A stretch of DNA of 5,443 bases. Source: Blastocatellia bacterium (GTDB taxonomy: Bacteria > Acidobacteriota > Blastocatellia > Chloracidobacteriales > JADJPF01). Location: positions 1 to 5,443 of the forward strand of contig JAHFUF010000403.1 in the NCBI GenBank assembly GCA_023265235.1, in the 5' to 3' direction. Position 1 is the first letter of the stretch; each line of letters starts with the position of its first letter. This document shows, piece after piece, positions 1 to 4,952 of this stretch. The notes under the pieces were generated by a model, which saw only the letters and a program-made list of their open reading frames with translations, searched no databases and was not told the origin of the DNA. The translations under genes and the position numbers were made by a program.

Positions 1-141
1 AAACGTGGTGAGTTAGCCTTAGCAATAAACAATTACCAAGAAGGCTTAAAGCTCAACCCTGATGGGCCAAATTCTCAGCAAGTAAAACAAATTGTTAAAG
101 AATTAACTGAAAAATTAAAACTCGATAACTCAAAATCATGA
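1..141 (+). CDS. C-terminal end of a probable tetratricopeptide-repeat protein (5' truncated)
   Basis: Frame 1 is open from the left edge to a TGA at 139-141 and encodes 46 residues. The segment LALAINNYQEGLKLNPDGP has the pattern of the second helix of a TPR unit followed by the usual LNP turn: small residue, aromatic, then L-x-L-N-P. A lysine- and glutamine-rich amphipathic helix (about residues 25-41) follows and would cap the repeat array. The rest of the protein lies outside the window, so any catalytic or membrane domain ahead of the repeat cannot be seen. It ends 27 bp before the next gene, which also carries TPR-like helices, so the two are probably co-transcribed. The coding call rests on frame continuity, TPR-like residues and the strong ribosome binding site immediately downstream. 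The function of the whole protein is unknown. Confidence 0.6.
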   Translation, partial: KRGELALAINNYQEGLKLNPDGPNSQQVKQIVKELTEKLKLDNSKS

Positions 142-155
142 TATTGAGCTTTTTT

Positions 156-161
156 AGGAGG
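156..161 (+). promoter_or_regulatory. Strong Shine-Dalgarno sequence for the membrane-anchored TPR gene
   Basis: A perfect AGGAGG lies seven bases before the ATG at 169. It fixes the start of the downstream gene and shows that the 27-bp gap after the preceding stop is a normal within-operon spacer. Confidence 0.85.
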
Positions 162-168
162 GAGAATT

Positions 169-1083
169 ATGAAAACCTATTTAGCATTACTAGTAATTAT
201 GGTTTGTCTTGCTATTCTTTACCCAATACAAAAAATTATTGATGCTAGTCATCCTGAGGAAGAGAGAGTTCAACAATTCCTTTATATATCTTCGCCTAAA
301 AATGTTAAACAGTTTTCTTTTGGTTTTGATGGGGCTTTAGCCGATCTATATTGGTTACGTGCTGTTCAATATTATGGACGACAGCTACTTAATGATAGAA
401 ACGAAGTAGTTTTTGCTCAAAAAGTAGATCAAAAACTACTCTACCCTATGCTAGATATTACTACCACTTTAGATCCTCAATATATCCAAGCATATCGTTT
501 TGGCGCATTATTTTTGCCAGACTATGATCCTAAACTAGCATTAGACCTGCTTTATAAAGGAATAAAAGAAAATCCTAATAATTGGCGTTTATATCAAAGC
601 CTAGGAACAACTTACTGGCAAAGTAAAGACTATAAAAAGGCTGGAGAGGCTTTCTTAAAGGCTGGAGATATGCCTAAGTCTCCTAAATGGCTAAAAATTA
701 TTGGCGGAGTAATGTTATCTCAAGGAGGGAGCCGAGCAACAGCTTGTCAACTTTATGCGACCCTCTATCAAGAAGCTACAGACGACTTTGCTAAAGGTCA
801 AATGGAAATACAACTAAAGCGAGTTTATGCTCTTAACGAAATAGATTATCTAAATTCGTTACTAACTCGTTACAAAGAAGCTACTGATAAATGCCCTCAA
901 ACATTATCTGCCTTAACTCAAACGATACAACAAAACCAAGAAAAAGGTGAATGTGGAGAAATAATTCAAATTAAAGTTAATGAAAAGGGTGAATTATCGA
1001 GTATCCTTGGAGATAAGTTCTACTATGACCCTGCTAGCTGTAAAGTAAGTATGCCTTATAGAATCTTTGATCCGTTGAAGTAA
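169..1083 (+). CDS. Membrane-anchored protein with TPR-like repeats, function unknown
   Basis: The 304-residue product starts with a short hydrophobic segment (about residues 4-20) flanked by K2 and K22. This fits an uncleaved membrane anchor or signal peptide. C13 is not in a convincing lipobox (preceding residues I-M-V), so a lipoprotein is unlikely. The body would then sit outside the cytoplasm. Residues 52-70 (GFDGALADLYWLRAVQYYG) form a striking aromatic block that looks like a conserved family signature. Residues about 105-138 and 139-172 resemble two TPR-type helical hairpins, with the N-P-N-N-W turn at 135-139 and the A-x-x-A-F pattern near 158-162. The C-terminal part (about 235-304) is helical, then strand-rich, with cysteines near 243, 261 and 291. 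The ATG is chosen for its perfect Shine-Dalgarno. The gene ends 37 bp before an ABC ATPase gene, suggesting a shared transcript and possibly a shared export or envelope process. I cannot name a specific function. Confidence 0.85.
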   Translation: MKTYLALLVIMVCLAILYPIQKIIDASHPEEERVQQFLYISSPKNVKQFSFGFDGALADLYWLRAVQYYGRQLLNDRNEVVFAQKVDQKLLYPMLDITTTLDPQYIQAYRFGALFLPDYDPKLALDLLYKGIKENPNNWRLYQSLGTTYWQSKDYKKAGEAFLKAGDMPKSPKWLKIIGGVMLSQGGSRATACQLYATLYQEATDDFAKGQMEIQLKRVYALNEIDYLNSLLTRYKEATDKCPQTLSALTQTIQQNQEKGECGEIIQIKVNEKGELSSILGDKFYYDPASCKVSMPYRIFDPLK

Positions 1084-1104
1084 ACTAACTTAAAGTATTA
1101 ACTT

Positions 1105-1109
1105 GGAGG
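1105..1109 (+). promoter_or_regulatory. Shine-Dalgarno sequence that decides the ABC ATPase start
   Basis: GGAGG lies 11 bases before the ATG at 1121. The longer in-frame alternative, a TTG at 1103, overlaps this motif itself and has no Shine-Dalgarno of its own, so the ATG at 1121 is preferred. An ATG at 1111 is too close to the motif and reads only Met-Pro-stop. Confidence 0.75.
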
Positions 1110-1120
1110 AATGCCTTAAG

Positions 1121-2080
1121 ATGAAAACAGTAATAGAAATTGATGGGCTATGCAAAGATTATATGGTAGGTTTTTGGCGACCTCAACCACAAAGAGCGTT
1201 AAATAAATTAAGCCTACAAGTAAATGAAGGTGAAGTTTTTGGATTTCTTGGAGGTAATGGTGCTGGTAAGACTACAACGCTAAAAATATTAATGACCTTG
1301 ATTTTTCCTACTTCTGGTACAGCTAAAATATTAGACAAGCCTATTGATGATATGGAAATGCGCAAGCAAATTGGTTTTTTACCAGAAGCCCCTTATTTTT
1401 ATGATTACTTAACAGCAAGAGAGTTTCTAGATTACTGTGGAAAGATTTTTGGGATTGCCACTGATGCACGTAATCGCCGTATTAGTGAACTACTTAAACT
1501 AGTAGACCTAGAATTTGCTGCCGATCGTCAGTTGCGTAAATTCTCTAAAGGTATGCTACAGAGAATAGGAATTGCTCAAGCCCTAGTTAATGATCCTAAA
1601 ATAGTATTTATGGATGAGCCAATGTCTGGATTAGACCCTATTGGACGCAGGGAAGTTCGCGATATTATCCGCTCACTGCGGGAGCAAGGCAAAACTATCT
1701 TTTTTTCAACACATATTTTGTCTGACGTAGAAGTTTTGTGTGATAGGGTAGCAATTCTTAGAAAAGGTGACCTAGCTGGTTATGGAAGGCTTTCTGAGCT
1801 AGAAGGACATCGCGATCCTACTATGGAAATAACGGTTCAAGGCATTTCTAATGAAAATTTAACCCATTTTCACACCAAAGCACAAAAAGTAGTCCAAACA
1901 GCAAGCGGAATACAAATTCATGTTCCTGATGAAAGCCATATAGATGAAATTATTCTCTTAGTTCGTAAATATAATGGTCAGATAGTTTCTATTAACCCAT
2001 TAAAGACAGCACTAGAAGACTTTTTTGTTAAAGAAAAAGCTAGTAATTCTAAAACAGAATCAGCAAAAATTTTAGTATAG
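1121..2080 (+). CDS. ABC transporter ATP-binding protein, ABC-2 (drug/polysaccharide/lipid exporter) type
   Basis: The 319-residue product is a single nucleotide-binding domain that would power a separate membrane permease from the cytoplasmic face. All ABC motifs are visible: Walker A GGNGAGKTT at 44-52 with K50; a Q-loop region FLPEAPYFY at 86-94, with Glu in the place of Gln as in many ABC-2 ATPases; the signature FSKGM at 141-145; Walker B IVFMDEP at 161-167 with catalytic E166; D-loop SGLD at 169-172; and switch histidine H198. About 100 further residues form an accessory domain ending in NPLKTALEDFFV, typical of the tail of ABC-2 ATPases. Walker A has Gly where Pro is usual (GPNGAGKT). 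The start at 1121 is set by the GGAGG at 1105; a TTG start at 1103 would add six residues. No permease gene is adjacent: the gene before encodes a membrane-anchored TPR protein and the gene after a sugar dehydrogenase. The substrate cannot be assigned from the ATPase alone. Confidence 0.95.
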   Translation: MKTVIEIDGLCKDYMVGFWRPQPQRALNKLSLQVNEGEVFGFLGGNGAGKTTTLKILMTLIFPTSGTAKILDKPIDDMEMRKQIGFLPEAPYFYDYLTAREFLDYCGKIFGIATDARNRRISELLKLVDLEFAADRQLRKFSKGMLQRIGIAQALVNDPKIVFMDEPMSGLDPIGRREVRDIIRSLREQGKTIFFSTHILSDVEVLCDRVAILRKGDLAGYGRLSELEGHRDPTMEITVQGISNENLTHFHTKAQKVVQTASGIQIHVPDESHIDEIILLVRKYNGQIVSINPLKTALEDFFVKEKASNSKTESAKILV

Positions 2081-2114
2081 CTATGTAAGCTTAAAGATAA
2101 AATGTTAGTCACCT

Positions 2115-2120
2115 AGGAGA
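2115..2120 (+). promoter_or_regulatory. Shine-Dalgarno sequence for a GTG start
   Basis: AGGAGA lies six bases before the GTG at 2127. An ATG two bases earlier (2125) is followed at once by TGA, so only the GTG opens a real gene. The GTG supplies the residues M-T-L just ahead of the first beta strand of the Rossmann fold. Confidence 0.8.
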
Positions 2121-2126
2121 AACAAT

Positions 2127-3143
2127 GTGACACTACCATTAGCAATAGTTGGTATAGGTAATTGGGGATTTAATCATGTACGCACTTTTCATCAGCTTCC
2201 TAACTGTGAGCTAAAACTAGTTTGTGATTTGTCTGAAAAACGCTTACAAAAAGTTAAAGAAATCTCTCAAAATATTCCTCTCACTAATGATTATCAAAAA
2301 ATAATTAAAGATGACAATATTGCAGGAGTTGTAATTGCAACAGATGCTGACACTCACTACAAATTGGCTAAAGAAGCACTCCTAGCTGGTAAAGCTGTTT
2401 TTGTCGAAAAACCTATTACACTAGATTTACGTGAAGCAAATGAATTAGTAGAATTAGCAGAACAAAAACGTCAAGTGCTAATGGTAGGCCACTTACTACT
2501 TTATCATCCAATAGTTACAGCAATAAAAAGCTATCTTGATAGTGGTCAGTGGGGAGAAGTTTTTTATATCTATTCAACGCGTGTTAACCTAGGGACACTC
2601 CGCACTACAGAAAACGCATTATGGAGTCTTGCTCCACACGATATTTCGGTAATGATGTATTTAACAGGCCAATCGCCAGAAGTAGTTAATGCAGTAGGAA
2701 ATAGCTATATTAAACCAGATGTCCAAGATGTGGTGTTTTTCTCCTTAAATTTTTCTAATAATATTATGGGGCATGGCCAAGCTAGTTGGCTTGACCCTCA
2801 TAAAATAAGGCAGTTCACCATTGTTTCTAGAAAAAAAATGGTCGTATTTGATGACACTGAACCAAAAGAAAAGCTTCGTATTTATGATAAAGGGGTAGTA
2901 GATTCTAAAGAGTATCTTTCCTATGATCAGCAATATACCATTCGAGATGGAGATATTTTTATCCCAGCAATTAAAATGGTTGAACCCTTAAAATTAGAAT
3001 GCCAGCATTTTATTGATTGTATTGTTGATAACAAAAAACCTTTGACAGATGGGATAAATGGATTAGAAGTTTTAAAAGTGTTAACTGCTGCTCAAAAATC
3101 CCTAGAAAAAGGTGGAATGCCAATAAAACTTACTGATCTATAA
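2127..3143 (+). CDS. Gfo/Idh/MocA-family NAD(P)-dependent sugar dehydrogenase
   Basis: The 338-residue product has the two-domain layout and normal length of the Gfo/Idh/MocA oxidoreductases. The N-terminal Rossmann domain carries IVGIGNWG at 7-14 (GxGxxG), an acidic residue D34 at the end of the second strand that suggests NAD(H) preference, and the family signature VEKPITL at 93-99 with K95, the lysine that normally assists hydride transfer. The C-terminal half holds GHLLLYHP at 121-128 and LAPHDIS at 168-174, where H171 is the likely catalytic histidine. In this family, members next to an acyltransferase and a DegT aminotransferase (WbpB/WlbA, or GnnA) oxidise C3 of UDP-GlcNAc or UDP-GlcNAcA to a 3-keto sugar. 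The neighbours strongly suggest that role here, but the motifs around H171 do not look like those I recall for WlbA, so substrate and position are inferred. It starts 46 bp after the ABC ATPase and ends 49 bp before the acyltransferase. Confidence 0.94.
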   Translation: MTLPLAIVGIGNWGFNHVRTFHQLPNCELKLVCDLSEKRLQKVKEISQNIPLTNDYQKIIKDDNIAGVVIATDADTHYKLAKEALLAGKAVFVEKPITLDLREANELVELAEQKRQVLMVGHLLLYHPIVTAIKSYLDSGQWGEVFYIYSTRVNLGTLRTTENALWSLAPHDISVMMYLTGQSPEVVNAVGNSYIKPDVQDVVFFSLNFSNNIMGHGQASWLDPHKIRQFTIVSRKKMVVFDDTEPKEKLRIYDKGVVDSKEYLSYDQQYTIRDGDIFIPAIKMVEPLKLECQHFIDCIVDNKKPLTDGINGLEVLKVLTAAQKSLEKGGMPIKLTDL

Positions 3144-3192
3144 AATAGCTGTTTTTCTAAAACTCATATAACTTAAATAGAAAGAATAAATT

Positions 3193-3795
3193 ATGCCTGA
3201 TCTACATCCAGAAGTTTTTATCCACGAATCTAGCTATGTTGATGATCCTTGCTCGATAGGAGCAGGCACTAAAATTTGGCACTTTTGCCATATTATGAAA
3301 AATTCTTTTATTGGAGAGCATTGTAACATTGGGCAAAATGTCTTTGTTGCCTCAGGAGTACGTATTGGCACAAATGTAAAAATACAAAACAATGTCTCAA
3401 TTTATACAGGTGTAATTCTAGAAGACGATGTTTTTTGTGGCCCTTCAATGGTGTTTACCAACGTAGTTAACCCTCGTAGCGCGGTAATTCGTAAAGATGA
3501 ATACAAGGAAACTTTGGCTAAACGTGGGGCTAGTATTGGGGCTAATGCCACAATAGTTTGTGGTCATACAATAGGAAAATATGCTTTTATTGGTGCTGGG
3601 GCTGTAATAACTAAAGATGTCCCTGATTACGCGCTAATGGTAGGCAATCCGGCTCGCCTCTCAGGTTGGATGTGTGAATGTGGGATAAAATTAAATTTGG
3701 CTGCAACCCTGCAACTAGAGGCAGAAGCCACTTGCAATGCCTGTAATCGTCAGTATCATAAACAAGGCTTCGTAGTAAAAGAAAAATTTCAATAA
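3193..3795 (+). CDS. WbpD/WlbB-like N-acetyltransferase, left-handed beta-helix, with cysteine-rich tail
   Basis: The 200-residue product is a hexapeptide-repeat (left-handed parallel beta-helix) acyltransferase, a fold that normally forms trimers and uses acetyl-CoA. Isoleucine/valine-led hexapeptides run from about residue 8 to 152: SIGAGTKIWH, FIGEHCNIGQNVFV, RIGTNVKIQNNVSI, then TIGKYAFIGAGAVI and the closing VPDYALMVGNPAR at 143-155. The opening FIHESSYVDDPCSIGAGTKI and the block QNNVSIYTGV, followed by a loop (about 89-112) containing N90, N93 and P94, match the UDP-2-acetamido-3-amino-glucuronate N-acetyltransferase group (WbpD/WlbB) and the related 3-amino-sugar acetyltransferases. 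After the helix comes a tail with C161-x-C163 and C181-x-x-C184, which could bind zinc. Only a weak AGAAAG-type ribosome site precedes the ATG. It lies between the dehydrogenase and the aminotransferase, and would acetylate the amine that the aminotransferase makes. Confidence 0.94.
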   Translation: MPDLHPEVFIHESSYVDDPCSIGAGTKIWHFCHIMKNSFIGEHCNIGQNVFVASGVRIGTNVKIQNNVSIYTGVILEDDVFCGPSMVFTNVVNPRSAVIRKDEYKETLAKRGASIGANATIVCGHTIGKYAFIGAGAVITKDVPDYALMVGNPARLSGWMCECGIKLNLAATLQLEAEATCNACNRQYHKQGFVVKEKFQ

Positions 3796-3802
3796 AAATA
3801 TT

Positions 3803-3807
3803 AAGGA
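3803..3807 (+). promoter_or_regulatory. Shine-Dalgarno sequence for the aminotransferase GTG start
   Basis: AAGGA lies eight bases before the GTG at 3816, within the 20-bp gap after the acyltransferase stop. It supports the GTG start, which leaves a nine-residue lead before the PILDLKAQY block usual at the start of DegT-family proteins. Confidence 0.75.
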
Positions 3808-3815
3808 TAAATTCT

Positions 3816-4952
3816 GTGACCACCCAAACTAAATTTTCTATTCCTATATTAGACCTAAAAGCACAATACCAAACTATTAAATCAGAAGTAATGTCCGCCG
3901 TAGAATCAGTGTTTGAAAGCCAATATTTTATTTTAGGCAAAGAAGGGATAAGTTTAGAGGAAACACTTGCGCCCTACTGCCAAGCTAAATTTGCTATTGG
4001 TTGTGCTTCAGGCTCAGATGCTTTACTAATTGCACTAATGGCAATAGACATTAAGCCTGGTGATGAAGTAATTACTACGCCTTTCACCTTTTTTGCCACT
4101 GGTGGTTCAGTGTCTAGGTTAGGGGCTAAACCAGTTTTTGTTGATATTGACCCAGATACTTTTAATCTTGATCCAAGATTAATTGAAGAAAAAATTACTG
4201 AGCGTACCCGCGCAATAATCCCTGTTCACTTGTTTGGGCAATGTGCGGAAATGAATGAAATTTTAGCCATAGCGAAATGCCATAACCTAGCAGTAATTGA
4301 AGACGCGGCTCAAGCAATTGGCTCAGAATATTATGGCAAACGCGCAGGTTCAATGGGCCTGATTAACACCCTAAGCTTCTTTCCTAGTAAAAACCTAGGT
4401 GCCGCGGGCGATGCTGGAATGATGCTTACTAATGACCCTGATTTAGCAGAAAAACTACAGGTTTTACGCGTTCACGGCGGTAAGCCTAAGTATTACTATA
4501 AAATGTTAGGCTGTAATAGCCGTCTAGACGAACTTCAAGCCGCAGTGTTAAGAGTAAAATTTAATTATTTAGAAAGTTGGACAAAAAAACGTCAAGAAAA
4601 TGCTGCACGCTATGACCAACTTTTTGCTGATTATAAATTAACAGAACAAGTTAAAACTCCTAAAGTACTTCCCTACTGTCGCCATATTTTCCATCAATAC
4701 ACAATTCGAGCACCAAAACGTGATCAACTAATGGCATATCTAAAGGAAAATGGTGTTGGGACAGAAATTTACTATCCGCTTTCCCTACATCAACAAGATT
4801 GTTTTGCTTATCTTGGCCAACAAACAGGTTCATTGCCTCACAGTGAACAGGCTGCACAGGAAGTTTTATCTTTACCTGTCTATCCTGAACTAACATCAGA
4901 ACAACAAGATTACGTAGTCTCAATAGTTGCAAAATTCTATGCTCAAAAATAA
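3816..4952 (+). CDS. DegT/DnrJ/EryC1/StrS-family PLP-dependent sugar aminotransferase (WbpE-like)
   Basis: The 378-residue product is a full-length fold-type I aminotransferase that would transfer an amino group, normally from glutamate, to a keto nucleotide-sugar in the cytoplasm. It opens with IPILDLKAQY at 9-18. GCASGSDALLIAL at 62-74 gives the cofactor phosphate-binding segment, TPFTFFAT at 88-95 lies near the ring, and PVFVDIDPDTFNLD at 106-119 is a family hallmark. EDAAQAIG at 162-169 supplies D163 (cofactor nitrogen) and Q166. SFFPSKNLGAAGDAGM contains K192, the lysine that forms the Schiff base with PLP. GCNSRLDELQAAVL and the late HIFHQYTIR complete the usual pattern. The VHLFGQ and PSKNLGAAGD wording fits the WbpE/WlbC and DesV/QdtB branch that aminates C3 of sugars, rather than C4-specific ArnB types. 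This agrees with the flanking dehydrogenase and acetyltransferase, but the exact keto-sugar is inferred. Its end overlaps the next gene by 14 bp. Confidence 0.97.
   Translation: MTTQTKFSIPILDLKAQYQTIKSEVMSAVESVFESQYFILGKEGISLEETLAPYCQAKFAIGCASGSDALLIALMAIDIKPGDEVITTPFTFFATGGSVSRLGAKPVFVDIDPDTFNLDPRLIEEKITERTRAIIPVHLFGQCAEMNEILAIAKCHNLAVIEDAAQAIGSEYYGKRAGSMGLINTLSFFPSKNLGAAGDAGMMLTNDPDLAEKLQVLRVHGGKPKYYYKMLGCNSRLDELQAAVLRVKFNYLESWTKKRQENAARYDQLFADYKLTEQVKTPKVLPYCRHIFHQYTIRAPKRDQLMAYLKENGVGTEIYYPLSLHQQDCFAYLGQQTGSLPHSEQAAQEVLSLPVYPELTSEQQDYVVSIVAKFYAQK

Noticed and set aside
423..440. Inverted repeat AGTAG/CTACT
   Set aside because: A five-base stem inside a coding region with no supporting context.
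636..668. Twelve-base direct repeat AAAGGCTGGAGA at 636-647 and 657-668, 21 bases apart
   Set aside because: It is in frame, encoding two similar K-A-G-E/D turns in the helical TPR region, and only two copies exist. It is best explained by protein repeat structure or chance.
2086..2093. Palindrome TAAGCTTA in the gap after the ABC ATPase, considered as a terminator or operator
   Set aside because: It is only eight bases, has no loop or following T-run, and is likely chance.
2831..2838. Run of eight A residues inside the dehydrogenase gene, a possible slippage or phase-variation tract
   Set aside because: Eight-base A runs are expected by chance in an AT-rich genome. The frame is intact on both sides and nothing suggests programmed slippage.
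3144..3192. TATAAC near 3167 before the acyltransferase gene, considered as a -10 promoter element
   Set aside because: No acceptable -35 element is found at the right distance, and such hexamers are common in AT-rich spacers.
3611..3940. Minus-strand open frame of 109 residues across the acyltransferase/aminotransferase junction
   Set aside because: It lies opposite two clearly coding genes, has no recognisable family features, and its composition looks like an antisense shadow.
4660..4932. Minus-strand open frame of 90 residues inside the aminotransferase gene
   Set aside because: Fully antisense to conserved coding sequence, with no recognisable protein features.
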